47,841 nt of DNA from Hyphomicrobiales bacterium (GCA_002400845.2 NVRK02000037.1:1-47841); one strand, 5' to 3'. Numbered from the stretch's first letter, positions 18,904 to 28,766 are shown. Numbers and translations: made by a program. Notes: generated from the sequence alone by a model not told the origin.

Positions 18904-20229
18904 ATGGCAGATTTGTTCAAGGCAGACTCACCCTCAGATGAAACAAGCAAGACGTATCGCCCGTTAGCAGACAGATTGCGCCCGCAAAGTCTTAGCGAAG
19001 TTGTGGGCCAAGAGCACCTTACTGGCGAAAACGGCACACTCACCAAAATGGTGCGCTCTGGCACTTTGGGCAGTTTAATTTTTTGGGGCCCACCCGGTAC
19101 TGGTAAAACGACCATTGCTAGATTGTTGGCTGGCGAAACCGATTATGCCATTGAACAAATTTCGGCAGTTTTTTCAGGTGTGGCTGATCTTAAAAAGGTT
19201 TTTGAATCCGCCAAACTGCGCCGTACAAATGGTATAACAACATTGCTGTTTGTTGATGAAATTCATCGTTTTAACAAAGCACAGCAAGACAGCTTTTTGC
19301 CAGTCATGGAAAATGGCACCATTGTGCTTGTTGGCGCGACGACAGAAAATCCAAGTTTTGAACTAAATGCTGCTTTGTTATCTCGGGCCAGCGTGTTGAC
19401 GTTTAAATCTCATACGGCTCAAAGCCTAGAAACGCTTTTAAGCAGATCAGAAGCATTGCTTGATAAAAAGCTTCCGCTTGATGAAGAGGCGCGAGCAACT
19501 TTACTTCGCATGGCAGATGGAGACGGCAGGGCAATTCTTTCATTAGCCGAAGAAGTGTGGCGCACCGCCAAGCCAGATGGCAGTGACTATAATGCGCAAG
19601 AATTGCAAGATACACTTCAACGCCGCGCACCAATTTACGACAAAGGTGCAGACGGGCATTATAATCTTATTTCTGCTTTGCATAAATCAGTTCGAGGCTC
19701 AGACCCAAATGCCGCACTTTATTATTTAGCGCGTATGATGGAGGCTGGCGAAGACAGACGCTTTATTGGCAGACGTTTGGTGGTTATGGCAAGCGAAGAC
19801 ATTGGCAATGCAGATCCGCAAGCCTTGGTGGTGACGATGGCGGCAACGCAGGCTTTCGACTTTTTAGGCGAAGCCGAAGGCGACAGAGCCTTGGCGCAGG
19901 CCTGCGTATACTTAGCAACTGCGCCCAAATCTAACGCGGTCTATCTAGCCCATAAAATGTCGCGTGTGGTCGCCAGCCAGCATGGCTCTCTTGTACCACC
20001 CAAGCATATTCTAAATGCACCTACCAAGCTTATGAAGGGCGAGGGCTATGGCGATGGATATAAATATGACCATGATGAGCCTGATGCATTTTCGGGCCAG
20101 TCTTATATGCCTGATGAATTAGACGGCATGCAGTTTTATTATCCCAATGAACGCGGCTTTGAGCGCGAAATTAAAAAGCGTCTCGACTATTGGCAGAACT
20201 TACGTGAAGTAAAGAACGGGAAAAAATAA
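18904..20229 (+). CDS. rarA: Replication-associated recombination protein A
   Basis: AAA+ ATPase (RarA/MgsA, Mgs1 family) that acts at stalled replication forks. The 441 residues contain the Walker A GPPGTGKTTIA (about 59-69), Walker B LLFVDEIHRFNKAQQD and the sensor-1 region VGATTENPSFELN. The C-terminal tetramerisation and lid domains have RMMEAGEDRRFIGRRLVVMASEDIGNADP and the PKSNAVYLA segment. It sits between the degP-type gene and crcB with tiny spacers, suggesting one operon. Confidence 0.95.
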   Translation: MADLFKADSPSDETSKTYRPLADRLRPQSLSEVVGQEHLTGENGTLTKMVRSGTLGSLIFWGPPGTGKTTIARLLAGETDYAIEQISAVFSGVADLKKVFESAKLRRTNGITTLLFVDEIHRFNKAQQDSFLPVMENGTIVLVGATTENPSFELNAALLSRASVLTFKSHTAQSLETLLSRSEALLDKKLPLDEEARATLLRMADGDGRAILSLAEEVWRTAKPDGSDYNAQELQDTLQRRAPIYDKGADGHYNLISALHKSVRGSDPNAALYYLARMMEAGEDRRFIGRRLVVMASEDIGNADPQALVVTMAATQAFDFLGEAEGDRALAQACVYLATAPKSNAVYLAHKMSRVVASQHGSLVPPKHILNAPTKLMKGEGYGDGYKYDHDEPDAFSGQSYMPDELDGMQFYYPNERGFEREIKKRLDYWQNLREVKNGKK

Positions 20230-20232
20230 GTC

Positions 20233-20613
20233 ATGATGCATTTATTCATCGTAGCATTGGGCGGTGCCATTGGCGCATCACTTAGATATTTATCTGGCCT
20301 AGCAATTTTGCGCATTGCGGGTGCTTCTTTTCCCTATGGTACTTTATTCGTCAACGTAGTGGGTAGCTTCATCATGGGGCTGGTCATCGCTTGGCTTGCA
20401 AAACGAACAGGCGGTTCTAGCGCTGAATTACGCTTGTTTTTAGCAACGGGATTGCTGGGTGGCTTCACAACATTTTCGGCATTCTCATTAGACTTTGCTA
20501 ATTTGTGGCAGCGCGGTGATACGATAACGGCCTTTACTTATGTTTTGGCAAGCGTTTTCATATCTATTCTGGCGGTATTTGCTGGGCTTTGGCTTGCAAG
20601 AACAGTGTTGTAG
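20233..20613 (+). CDS. crcB: Fluoride ion channel CrcB/FluC
   Basis: Small dual-topology membrane channel that exports fluoride. The 126-residue protein has four hydrophobic helices and the family motifs GGAIGASLRYL, GTLFVNVVGSFIMG and GLLGGFTTFSAFSLD. The last includes the phenylalanine-rich pore segment. An adjacent ATG at 20236 is an equally possible start. It begins 3 bp after rarA, leaving no room for a fluoride riboswitch, so its expression probably follows the degP-rarA transcript. Confidence 0.95.
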   Translation: MMHLFIVALGGAIGASLRYLSGLAILRIAGASFPYGTLFVNVVGSFIMGLVIAWLAKRTGGSSAELRLFLATGLLGGFTTFSAFSLDFANLWQRGDTITAFTYVLASVFISILAVFAGLWLARTVL

Positions 20614-20686
20614 CGCTATAGCCACTTTAAAAATGCGGCTAGTAAGCGTGCAGATGAATATTCCCAATATCCCCTAAGGAAATGAC

Positions 20687-21694
20687 ATGGCTGGTGTAGA
20701 TAATAAGATCGTTGAAGGCGACGAAGATGGCATGCGCTTAGACCGTTGGTTTAAGCTGCACTTTTCAGGTCTTGGGTTTGGTCCACTAAACAAAATGTTG
20801 CGCGGTGGGCAAATTAGAATTGATGGCAGTCGGGCAAAATCTGACACGCGCATTCAAAAAGGCCAAAGCATTCGCATTCCGCCAAATATTGCAGGCATGA
20901 ATTCTGGTGCTGCAATTGGCGGTGGCAAGCTAACGTCTAACACCATTCGCGATCAGCACGATGTTGATGTTTTAAAAGCCATGTTGCTTTATGAAGATGA
21001 TAAAGTATTTGTATTTAACAAGCCGCAAGGTTTGGCAGTGCAGGGCGGTTCTGGCGTAAACAGACACGTCGATAAAATGCTAGAATCCATGCGCAACAAA
21101 AAGGGCGAGCGCCCAAGACTAGTTCACCGCTTAGACAGAGATACTTCTGGTGTGTTGGTTGTCGCGCGCACAAGAGGCGCGGCGGCAGAACTTACAAAAG
21201 CATTTAGACATCGCACAACAGACAAAGTTTATTGGGCAGTTTTAAAAGGCGTGCCAAGCCCATATGTTGGTAAAATTTCCAATTGGCTGGTTAAAGAGCG
21301 CACAGATGAAGGCGATAAAATGCGCGTTTGTCGCCATGGTGTTAAGGGTGCAGTTCATGCAGTGACCGATTACCGCGTGATTGAAACTGCTGGGCCAAAT
21401 TTATGCTGGGTAGAGTTTCAACCAGAAACAGGACGTACACACCAATTGCGTATCCATGCATCGCACATGGAGCACCCAATTATGGGAGATCCAAAATATT
21501 TCGATATCGAAAATTACGAATTTCCAGGCGGCATTCAACGTAAACTGCATTTGCATGCGGCACGCATTCGAATTCCTCATCCAAGTGGTGAAGGTTTGAT
21601 TGACGTTTCAGCGCCACTGCCTCCGCATATGGTTCAGACATTTAACCTACTTGGTTTTGATCTTGAATCTGGCAGAATTGACGAAGCGGAATAA
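20687..21694 (+). CDS. rluC: Ribosomal large-subunit pseudouridine synthase, RluC-type
   Basis: Converts specific 23S rRNA uridines to pseudouridine. The 335 residues have an N-terminal S4 RNA-binding domain (MRLDRWFKLHFSGLGFGPLNKMLRGGQIRIDG) and the catalytic core with HRLDRDTSGVLVVARTR; the aspartate of RLDRDT is the nucleophile. The GRTHQLRIHASHMEHPIMGD motif confirms the RluA/RluC/RluD superfamily. AAGGA precedes the ATG. rluC, the HAD gene and the ATP12 gene form a recurring alphaproteobacterial trio. Confidence 0.92.
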   Translation: MAGVDNKIVEGDEDGMRLDRWFKLHFSGLGFGPLNKMLRGGQIRIDGSRAKSDTRIQKGQSIRIPPNIAGMNSGAAIGGGKLTSNTIRDQHDVDVLKAMLLYEDDKVFVFNKPQGLAVQGGSGVNRHVDKMLESMRNKKGERPRLVHRLDRDTSGVLVVARTRGAAAELTKAFRHRTTDKVYWAVLKGVPSPYVGKISNWLVKERTDEGDKMRVCRHGVKGAVHAVTDYRVIETAGPNLCWVEFQPETGRTHQLRIHASHMEHPIMGDPKYFDIENYEFPGGIQRKLHLHAARIRIPHPSGEGLIDVSAPLPPHMVQTFNLLGFDLESGRIDEAE

Positions 21695-21806
21695 TATTTC
21701 AAAGAAAGTATTAGAACTACTTGACCAGTGATTCTCGAAGCAGATATAAACAAAGCGAATCATATGCAGGTGGGAAGCGGACTCAAAACCGCTTAAAGGT
21801 CAAGTC

Positions 21807-22541
21807 ATGAAGTTAGTATTGTTTGATGCCGATGGAACGCTAATCGATAGCCAAGCAATTATTCATGAGACAATGAAAATAACCTTTTCAAGGTTTGGTT
21901 ATAAAATTCCTACCATTGCGCAAACAAAATCAATTATTGGTCTAACTTTAGATCGCGCGATCGCGACACTTTTGGGCCGCGAACTTGATTCTGAAGTTGC
22001 GGCAATGACGCAAGAGTATAAAGATATTTATATTGAGCTAGCGCCACGCGAAGACATGCAAAGCATGGCCTTTGAAGGCATTCCTGCGTTCATTCGCGAA
22101 TTGGCAAGTAAAGAAGATTATCTTTTAGGTGTTGTTACAGGCAAATCTCGCCGTGGTGTCGAGAGACTGTTCAATTCAAATGGGTTTGGTGAGTGTTTTG
22201 TGGTTTCAAGATGCGCAGATGATTGCCCCTCTAAACCGCACCCAGCTATGGTTTTAGAATGTTGCAACGATATGGGCGTTCGTCCAGCTGATACAATCGT
22301 TATTGGCGATACAAGTTTTGACATGGAAATGGGCGTGTCGGCAGGCGCAACCACTATTGGCGTTAATTGGGGATATCACCCACGCCAAAAAATGGAATCC
22401 GCAGGCGCAAATGCAATCGTAAACAGTGTTACGGAGCTGCGAAGTAAGATCGATTTTTTTTCCCAGAAGAAAATAAACGTTCTGCCTAGACAAAACGCTT
22501 TTGATTTATCGACAGGTCTGTTAAATCCGCTTTATGCGTGA
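21807..22541 (+). CDS. HAD-family phosphatase, phosphoglycolate phosphatase-like
   Basis: Cytoplasmic hydrolase of the haloacid dehalogenase superfamily. Motif I is VLFDADGTLIDS at residues 3-14, with the nucleophile in DADGT. The cap domain follows, then motif II VVTGKSRRG, motif III lysine in CPSKPHP, and motif IV VIGDTSFDMEMG. These match Gph-like enzymes, but the true substrate cannot be read. A tail of about 35 residues follows the core, longer than usual. Its last 8 bp overlap the ATP12 start. Confidence 0.85.
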   Translation: MKLVLFDADGTLIDSQAIIHETMKITFSRFGYKIPTIAQTKSIIGLTLDRAIATLLGRELDSEVAAMTQEYKDIYIELAPREDMQSMAFEGIPAFIRELASKEDYLLGVVTGKSRRGVERLFNSNGFGECFVVSRCADDCPSKPHPAMVLECCNDMGVRPADTIVIGDTSFDMEMGVSAGATTIGVNWGYHPRQKMESAGANAIVNSVTELRSKIDFFSQKKINVLPRQNAFDLSTGLLNPLYA

Positions 22542-23313
22542 TTTTTTAAAAGAAGTAGAAGCTGGTAGTGCAACAAAAAGTCCTGAGGCATCCGCTCAGG
22601 CCAACATGCGCCCCAAGCTTATTAAACGGTTTTACAAACTAGTAACAGTTGAGCCATTTGAAGATGGTTTTACAGCTTTGCTCGACGGTAAGTCTATTAA
22701 GACACCAGGTCGTAATGCGATTGTTTTTCCAACCAAAGATGCAGCCCAATTGTTTGCTATTGAGTGGGATGCCCAGAAAACTGAAATTAATCCTATTACA
22801 ATGCCAATTACACGCCTTGCTTATACAGCAATAGATGGCATTGCTTTGGACCCACAAGACGTGCTTGAAGATGTTGTAAAATTTTCGAACAGCGATCTGT
22901 TATATTATAGAGCAGATAACCCACAAGATTTGGTTGATCTGCAAAGTAAACACTGGGACCCAATACTTGATTGGGTGGCAACTTACACGGGTGCAAAGTT
23001 TAAAATAGGCGAGGGCATGATTCATATTCCTCAACCTAAAGAATCAGTCAAATTATTTACGGCTAAGATATCTGTTCATTCAACGCCAATGAAACTTGCT
23101 TGTCTGCATACATTTACCTCACTAAGCGGTTCTGCTCTAATTGCCTTGGCATTGGCAGAAGCATTTTTAGACGTAGATGCGGCTTGGGCGGCAGCGCATG
23201 TAGATGAGAACTTTAACATCTCTAGATGGGGCGAAGACGAAGACGCACAAAAACGTCAAACTTATCGCTTTGGAGAAATGAAGGCCGCTCACGCTTTGTT
23301 TGTAACGCTTTAA
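22534..23313 (+). CDS. ATP12-family F1-ATPase assembly chaperone
   Basis: Chaperone that binds the alpha subunit during F1-ATPase assembly; present in alphaproteobacteria and mitochondria. The 259-residue protein has the signature segments KRFYKLVTVEPFEDGFTALLDGKSIKTP, ATKDAAQLFAIEWDAQ-like FPTKDAAQLFAIEWDAQ, NPITMPITRLAYTAID and RADNPQDLVDLQSKHWDP. The C-terminal WGEDEDAQKR completes the family pattern. The start overlaps the HAD gene by 8 bp. This family supports the alphaproteobacterial assignment. Confidence 0.93.
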   Translation: MRDFLKEVEAGSATKSPEASAQANMRPKLIKRFYKLVTVEPFEDGFTALLDGKSIKTPGRNAIVFPTKDAAQLFAIEWDAQKTEINPITMPITRLAYTAIDGIALDPQDVLEDVVKFSNSDLLYYRADNPQDLVDLQSKHWDPILDWVATYTGAKFKIGEGMIHIPQPKESVKLFTAKISVHSTPMKLACLHTFTSLSGSALIALALAEAFLDVDAAWAAAHVDENFNISRWGEDEDAQKRQTYRFGEMKAAHALFVTL

Positions 23314-23420
23314 TAGCGTCCTGTTTTTTAACCCTTTGCTAACCGTGTTTTTAAAGTAATCTGAAATCATGTTTTGTTATTTTTGTTAATCTAATAACTT
23401 AGGTGAACAAGGATAGCTCT

Positions 23421-24449
23421 ATGAATGCCGAACATACATCGCACACTGCCAGACTTTCAAATATTCTCATGAGCGAGGATAAGGTGGGGCCACAAGATGT
23501 TTTGCGCATGCGTAAAGATATATTTCGTGATGGTATTGTGACTATAAATGAAGCCGATGCTTTATTTGCTATCAACAATACACTGGAGCAGACTTGCGAT
23601 GAATGGCATGAGTTCTTCATTGAAGCGCTTACTCAATTTACAGTTTTTCAACTTGCGCCAAGTGGTTATATTACAGATGAAAATTCTGCTTGGTTGATGG
23701 AAGCCATTTCTAGAAATGGCATTGTAGAAACCGCTACTGAATTAGAACTGCTTGTAAAAATACTAGCAACTGCCAAACGTCTGCCAGCAACCCTAGTGCA
23801 ATTTACCATGCTTCAAGTTTCTGTTGCTGTGCTAAATGGTGAAGGCCCACTTGCAAGAGGTGGAGAACTTACACAGGGTATAATTGGTCAAGCCGAAGTA
23901 GAATTACTCAGAACAATTATGTATGCGGCAAGTAGCGAGAATGCTTTAGCAATCAGCAAGCAAGAAGTTGAAGTCTTGCAACAGTTAAACGATGCTACCA
24001 ATGGTGCTAACAATCACGCCGCATGGCAAGGTCTATATGTTGGTGCGACTGCAAATTACTTAATGTCAGTATCGGGTGAAAAAGCACCGTCTCGTGATAG
24101 CGCGCTTGCCAAACAAGCATGGCTTGAAGATACTGAAGTAAATCATACTGGCTTTATGAAAGAAATGGTTTCGGGCTTTGGCAAATTGTTAAGTGCTGAT
24201 TTCTTCGATGATATTTTCACATCGTCTCATGTAATGATGGAAAAAATATGGAAAGAGAAAAACGATGGTCTAGTGACCTCGATGCATCAAAGTGAAGGCA
24301 TTAACGCGCAAGAGGCGGCTTGGCTATTAGCGCGTATTCATCGCGACGGTGACATAAACGAAAATGAAAAAGCACTGCTAAGGTTTTTGGACAATGAAAG
24401 CCAAGCAATTGATCCTTCATTACAGACAATGATTAATCAAGTGGCTTAG
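23421..24449 (+). CDS. Hypothetical protein with internal TerB-like repeats
   Basis: Function unknown. The start ATG 23421 has AAGGA 7 nt upstream; an in-frame GTG at 23403 is less likely. The 342-residue protein is soluble and acidic. It appears to repeat a module: an acidic turn followed by a helix and a Trp-containing helix. Examples are DIFRDGIVTINEADALFAI, ISRNGIVETATELELLVKI, ISKQEVEVLQQLND and RIHRDGDINENEKALLRFL. The turns resemble EF-hand-like or TerB-like metal sites. It stands alone, ending at an intrinsic terminator shared with lipB on the other strand. Confidence 0.75.
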   Translation: MNAEHTSHTARLSNILMSEDKVGPQDVLRMRKDIFRDGIVTINEADALFAINNTLEQTCDEWHEFFIEALTQFTVFQLAPSGYITDENSAWLMEAISRNGIVETATELELLVKILATAKRLPATLVQFTMLQVSVAVLNGEGPLARGGELTQGIIGQAEVELLRTIMYAASSENALAISKQEVEVLQQLNDATNGANNHAAWQGLYVGATANYLMSVSGEKAPSRDSALAKQAWLEDTEVNHTGFMKEMVSGFGKLLSADFFDDIFTSSHVMMEKIWKEKNDGLVTSMHQSEGINAQEAAWLLARIHRDGDINENEKALLRFLDNESQAIDPSLQTMINQVA

Positions 24450-24478
24450 CCAGTCATTGAATAATCTAACAATGAACT

Positions 24479-24502
24479 AGCCAGCTTTATGCTGGCTTTT
24501 TT
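24479..24502. terminator. Terminator between convergent TerB-like gene and lipB
   Basis: AGCCAGC (24479-24485), loop TTTAT, GCTGGCT (24491-24497), then a T-run to 24502. It ends the plus-strand gene and lies just beyond the end of lipB on the minus strand. Confidence 0.9.
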
Positions 24503-24521
24503 GTGCCCTGATAAATGAGTG

Positions 24522-25262
24522 TTATTCAGTCGGTCCAAATATTTTATGGAAATTATGTTTTAGCGCAATGTCTAAATCATCCATGGTAACTGGCAGTCCA
24601 AGGTCTACCAAACTTGTAACGCCATGGCCTTCAATGCCGCAAGGCACAATGCCAGTATAGTCATTTAGTTCTGGTTCAACATTAATAGAAATGCCGTGAA
24701 AGCTAACCCATTTTCTAAGCCTAATGCCAATGGCGGCAATTTTGTCTTCACGCGGAACATTGGGCGCAAGCGGTGCTTTTTCGGGTCGTATAACCCAAAC
24801 ACCAACACGGTCGTCACGTCTTTCGCCTTTAATATTAAAATCACTAAGGGTGCTGATAACCCATTCTTCAAGCGCGGCTACAAAGGCACGAACATCTTTA
24901 CGGCGGCGTGATAAATCAAGCATCACATAGGCAACACGTTGCCCTGGGCCATGATAAGTATATTCACCACCACGCCCAGTCTGGTGAACAGGAAACTTAT
25001 TCACATCAACCAAATCACGCTCATTGGCACTGGTGCCAGCTGTATAAAGAGCAGGGTGCTCTACAAGTAATACAGTTTCAGGCTCGTCACCTTTATGGAT
25101 AGCATCCGCCAACGCCTCCATGCGCGCCACAGCGTCCTCGTAAGGCGTAAGGCCGTCCAATATTTGCCAACGTACCGCTGGTGCATTTTCAGCGGCATGC
25201 ATGGATATATCAAGCAATCCACGCTCAATTTTTTGTGTCGGCTTTGTGGGTGTCGTGTTCAT
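24522..25262 (-). CDS. lipB: Octanoyltransferase LipB
   Basis: Transfers octanoyl from acyl carrier protein to lipoyl domains, the first step of lipoate synthesis. I place the start at ATG 25262, giving 246 residues; an upstream TTG at 25277 would add five. Conserved segments are [36 protein letters not shown], the lysine in [17 protein letters not shown] and the cysteine in GIVPCGI, which is the acyl-carrying residue. No strong ribosome binding site is seen. It appears monocistronic. Confidence 0.93.
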   Translation of the reverse strand: MNTTPTKPTQKIERGLLDISMHAAENAPAVRWQILDGLTPYEDAVARMEALADAIHKGDEPETVLLVEHPALYTAGTSANERDLVDVNKFPVHQTGRGGEYTYHGPGQRVAYVMLDLSRRRKDVRAFVAALEEWVISTLSDFNIKGERRDDRVGVWVIRPEKAPLAPNVPREDKIAAIGIRLRKWVSFHGISINVEPELNDYTGIVPCGIEGHGVTSLVDLGLPVTMDDLDIALKHNFHKIFGPTE

Positions 25263-25397
25263 AGTTTCTAGTAGCAAAGTAAAATGAATAGAGAAAGGTG
25301 ATATTCACAATTAGTTATCTACTCGATAGCTTCCCAAGCTTCCCAGTGATTGCGCAAGAATTTAATGTCTAGAAATCGTGTAGCCAAGAGTACTTTG

Positions 25398-26855
25398 TCA
25401 AATAGACAGGCAGACGTATTTCAATTCTAGAAATTCCTCTAGGCCATATTTAGACCCTTCGCGGCCCAAGCCAGAGCGTTTGATTCCGCCAAACGGCGCT
25501 TCGGCTGTCGAGATGAGGCCCGTATTAACACCGACCATGCCCGCTTCGAGTTTTTCCATAACGCGCCAAACACGGCTCATGTCACGGGCGTAAAAATATG
25601 AAGCCAGCCCAAATGCGCTATCATTTGCCATTTGTAGACCTTCTTCTTCGCTGCCAAAACGTACGAGTGGTGCAAGTGGTCCAAAGGTTTCTTCCTTTAG
25701 AACTTTCATACCTTTGCTAACATCAGCCATTACGGTTGGTTGAAAATAAGTACCGCCAAGTGTGTGGCGCTGACCGCCAGTTAATAGTCGTGCCCCTTTG
25801 CTGAGTGCGTCACAAATATGCTCTTCAACCTTTTCAACGGCGCTGGCTTCAATCATAGGGCCGATTTTGATGCCTTCATCACGGCCGTCTCCCACTGTTA
25901 ATTCTGAAACCTTTGCGGTTAGTTTTTCAGCGAAGAGATCATAAACTTTGTCCTGAACATAAATTCGGTTAGCACATACGCAGGTCTGCCCCCCGTTGCG
26001 GTATTTCGCAATCATGACACCTTCAACCGCTGCGTCGAGATCAGCATCATCAAAGACTAGAAATGGTGCGTTACCGCCAAGCTCCAGACCAAGTTTTTTA
26101 ATGTCATGCGCCGATTGTTCCATCAGAATTTGCCCCACACGAGTAGATCCTGTGAAGGTGATTTTACGCACGCTCGGGTTTGTGCAAAATGCGCTTCCTA
26201 TACCGCTACTGTCTGTAGAAGGAAGTACGTTAAATACGCCTGATGGAATGCCAGCACGGTCAGCCAATTCAGCCATAGCAAGTGCAGATAACGGCGTTAG
26301 AGTGGCCGGCCGTGCAACAAAGGTGCAGCCTGCAGCAAGTGCTGGCGCTGCTTTGCGCGCGATCATAGCGTTGGGAAAGTTCCACGGGGTGATAGAAGCA
26401 ACTACGCCGATAGGTTGTTTGAGTACCAATATCCTTTTGTCAGGTTGATGCCCTGGAACTGTATCGCCATAGACCCTGCGACCTTCTTCCGCGAACCAAT
26501 AAAAAAACGATGCGCCATAAGCAATTTCGGCTTTGGCCTCATCTAGTGGTTTGCCCATTTCTGAGGTTAAGATTAGCGCCAAATCATCTTGTGCGGCTAT
26601 CATTAAATCTGCCCATTTACGGATCAGATCAGAACGGTCCTTAGCAGTACGAGCGGCCCAATCAGTTTGGGCGCGAGCTGCGCATTCTATGGCTCGATCA
26701 GCATCTTTTGGTGTCAAATCTGCTACCTCAGCCAGTACGTCACCTGTCGCTGGGTCTCTCACTGCAAAGCGTTTCTTGCCTGCTTCCCATTTTCCATCAA
26801 TATAGGCATCCAAACGCAAAAGCGTTGGGTCGTTGAGCTGTGAAGCTAAATTCAT
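25398..26855 (-). CDS. NAD(P)-dependent aldehyde dehydrogenase, succinate-semialdehyde type
   Basis: Oxidises an aldehyde to the acid. The 485 residues match GabD-like enzymes: cofactor region ITPWNFPNAMIARKAAPALAAGCT, general-base glutamate in LELGGNAPFLV, nucleophilic cysteine in NGGQTCVCANR, and NDSAFGLASYFYARD near the C-terminus. The usual KPA cofactor motif reads ARPA. It is the last gene of the dctP-dctQ-dctM-GST transcript, so the substrate is probably a semialdehyde from the imported compound rather than necessarily succinate semialdehyde. Confidence 0.88.
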   Translation of the reverse strand: MNLASQLNDPTLLRLDAYIDGKWEAGKKRFAVRDPATGDVLAEVADLTPKDADRAIECAARAQTDWAARTAKDRSDLIRKWADLMIAAQDDLALILTSEMGKPLDEAKAEIAYGASFFYWFAEEGRRVYGDTVPGHQPDKRILVLKQPIGVVASITPWNFPNAMIARKAAPALAAGCTFVARPATLTPLSALAMAELADRAGIPSGVFNVLPSTDSSGIGSAFCTNPSVRKITFTGSTRVGQILMEQSAHDIKKLGLELGGNAPFLVFDDADLDAAVEGVMIAKYRNGGQTCVCANRIYVQDKVYDLFAEKLTAKVSELTVGDGRDEGIKIGPMIEASAVEKVEEHICDALSKGARLLTGGQRHTLGGTYFQPTVMADVSKGMKVLKEETFGPLAPLVRFGSEEEGLQMANDSAFGLASYFYARDMSRVWRVMEKLEAGMVGVNTGLISTAEAPFGGIKRSGLGREGSKYGLEEFLELKYVCLSI

Positions 26856-26877
26856 TTACAAATCCTTGTAAGCGTTA

Positions 26878-27477
26878 TTACGCTGGTATTGTCTCTTGAA
26901 ATGAGGTGCGGGCGTGGAGTGGTTTTGCATAGGTGGCAAGGTCTGGATGTGTGCTACGCCAGTCAAGGTCAGGGAACCTAAAATCGAGATAACCCAATGC
27001 ACAGCCAGTCGCTATATCACCAATATCAAATGCGGATGTATGGGTAACATCTGCCGCCATCGCGCTAAGCGCACGCATGACTTTTTCCATCTGCCCCTCA
27101 TGCCACTCTTGCCATCGTAGAGGTTCTGGGCGCATCGTTGTCTCGTAGCGCACTAGAAGTGCAGCATCCATCAATCCGTCTGCTAAAGCTTCGCGGCGCA
27201 ATGCACGCCATAAGGCATCACCGTTGGGATAAAGCGTCGTACCATCGCCAAGATAACGGCAGATCACAGTACTGTCGTAAATCACCTCACCTGAAAGTGT
27301 CCGCAGCGCTGGAATTTTGCCCAAAGGATTGAGATCAATCACTTCGGAGCGGCCTTCAAGTGGGCTAGCAAATACGTCGATCCGTTCAAGCGACTTTTTG
27401 GTTTCTGCTGCTACAACACAAACTTTACGAACAAAAGGTGAGGCCTTAGCGAATATTACTTGTAATGACTGCGTCAT
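26878..27477 (-). CDS. Glutathione S-transferase family protein
   Basis: Probable glutathione-dependent enzyme of 199 residues. The N-terminal thioredoxin-like domain has SPFVRKVCVVAAE, NPLGKIPAL (cis-proline motif) and DSTVICRYL, the glutathione gamma-glutamyl site. A helical C-terminal domain follows. The start ATG at 27477 is chosen because it overlaps the dctM stop (ATGA); the longer upstream reading lies wholly inside dctM. In this setting it could isomerise or open an intermediate, but this is inference. Confidence 0.85.
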   Translation of the reverse strand: MTQSLQVIFAKASPFVRKVCVVAAETKKSLERIDVFASPLEGRSEVIDLNPLGKIPALRTLSGEVIYDSTVICRYLGDGTTLYPNGDALWRALRREALADGLMDAALLVRYETTMRPEPLRWQEWHEGQMEKVMRALSAMAADVTHTSAFDIGDIATGCALGYLDFRFPDLDWRSTHPDLATYAKPLHARTSFQETIPA

Positions 27478-28766
27478 AGAAATGTCTCTGGTAGGAAGAG
27501 CGCAATCTGCGGGAACACGCTGAGTAAGAAGAGCGCAAATACCAGCGCGATAAAGAAAGGCCAAGCATGACGGACATAGTCTTCAATGCGCACTTTTGCG
27601 ATCGAAATGGTTATGAACATCATAGTACCAACGGGGGGCGTAAAACCTGCGATGGTAAGGTTTACGGCCATGATGATGCCGAAATGCACTGGGTCGATGC
27701 CAAGTTGTGTTGCCACAGGTAGGAGCAACGGTGTCATCAAAATTATAGCTGAACCACCTTCAAAAAAGAAACCAATGAAGAGCAAGAGTAGATTGATAAC
27801 CAAGAGTAATACAATTGGATCGCTAATCGAACTCAATAGGTAACTTGAAAATGCTGCGGGGATGCCTTCCCATGTTAAATAAGCGGCAAAGGCGTTGGCC
27901 GCACAAATAATGAACATTACGCCTGCAGTTGCAAGTACAGATTCTTCTACAATCTTGCTAAGGTCCGACCATTTCAATTCACGGTATATCACGGCTCCTA
28001 CGAAGAGCGCGTAGACCACTGCGACGGCTCCTGCTTCGGTGGGTGTAAACACGCCAAAACGCAAGCCCATGATGATGCCAAATGGCAGGAGTAGGGCCCA
28101 TATGCTGCGGACCAATTGAGCACCAATTTCTTTGAGCGATGCTCTGCTTTCTCGTGAAGGGGCATAGCCTTTGATGCGTGAAATAACGGCTACGGTTATC
28201 ATTAAAATAACGCAGAGCATAAGACCAGGTAAGAAACCAGCAAGAAACATTTTTGCGACAGAAACGTCGGCCACTAATGCATAAAGAATAAGGATTATGC
28301 CAGGTGGAATGATAGGTGTGATGCAGGCCGAGGCAGCGGTAACCACTGTTGAAAATGCGCGATCATAACCCAGTTTTTCCATCTCGGGTACGATCATTTT
28401 TGTCTGCATCGCTGCATCCGCATTGGCTGAACCCGATAGCCCACCCATCATTGCTGACAGCGCCACATTTACCTGCGCCATGCCGCCGCGCATATGACCA
28501 AAAAGCAATTCAGCCAATCGCATCAAGCGTTCGGTGATGCCTGCGTAGTTAAAGACCACACCTGCACAGGTAAAAAATGGAATCGCAAGATAAGGGAAGC
28601 TTTCCATTGAAGCGACCATTGTTTGGATCATGGTTTCTTTCGGCATGAATGTGTTTACAAAACCGAAATAGAAGGCTGTTGCAGTTAGAAGTGAAATTGC
28701 GATTGGTACCCGTAGGCCGAACAGCACAAAAAGTAAGATGACTGGGGAAAAAGAGAGGAACGTCAC
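27474..28766 (-). CDS. dctM: TRAP transporter large permease subunit, DctM-type
   Basis: Main transport subunit of a tripartite ATP-independent periplasmic transporter, driven by an ion gradient. The 430-residue protein has about 12 membrane segments. Characteristic stretches are PYLAIPFFTCAGVVFNYAGI, GGLSGSANADAAMQTKMIVPEM, PPGIILILYALVADVSV and FTPPVGTMMFI. It overlaps dctQ and the GST gene by 4 bp each, so all are translationally coupled. Confidence 0.95.
   Translation of the reverse strand: MTFLSFSPVILLFVLFGLRVPIAISLLTATAFYFGFVNTFMPKETMIQTMVASMESFPYLAIPFFTCAGVVFNYAGITERLMRLAELLFGHMRGGMAQVNVALSAMMGGLSGSANADAAMQTKMIVPEMEKLGYDRAFSTVVTAASACITPIIPPGIILILYALVADVSVAKMFLAGFLPGLMLCVILMITVAVISRIKGYAPSRESRASLKEIGAQLVRSIWALLLPFGIIMGLRFGVFTPTEAGAVAVVYALFVGAVIYRELKWSDLSKIVEESVLATAGVMFIICAANAFAAYLTWEGIPAAFSSYLLSSISDPIVLLLVINLLLLFIGFFFEGGSAIILMTPLLLPVATQLGIDPVHFGIIMAVNLTIAGFTPPVGTMMFITISIAKVRIEDYVRHAWPFFIALVFALFLLSVFPQIALFLPETFL

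Noticed and set aside
20214-20232. Fluoride riboswitch before crcB
   Set aside because: crcB starts 3 bp after rarA, leaving no space for the aptamer.
27478-27564. Longer N-terminus for the glutathione transferase
   Set aside because: The extra 29 residues lie inside dctM; the ATG at 27477 overlaps the dctM stop and starts the thioredoxin-like fold correctly.
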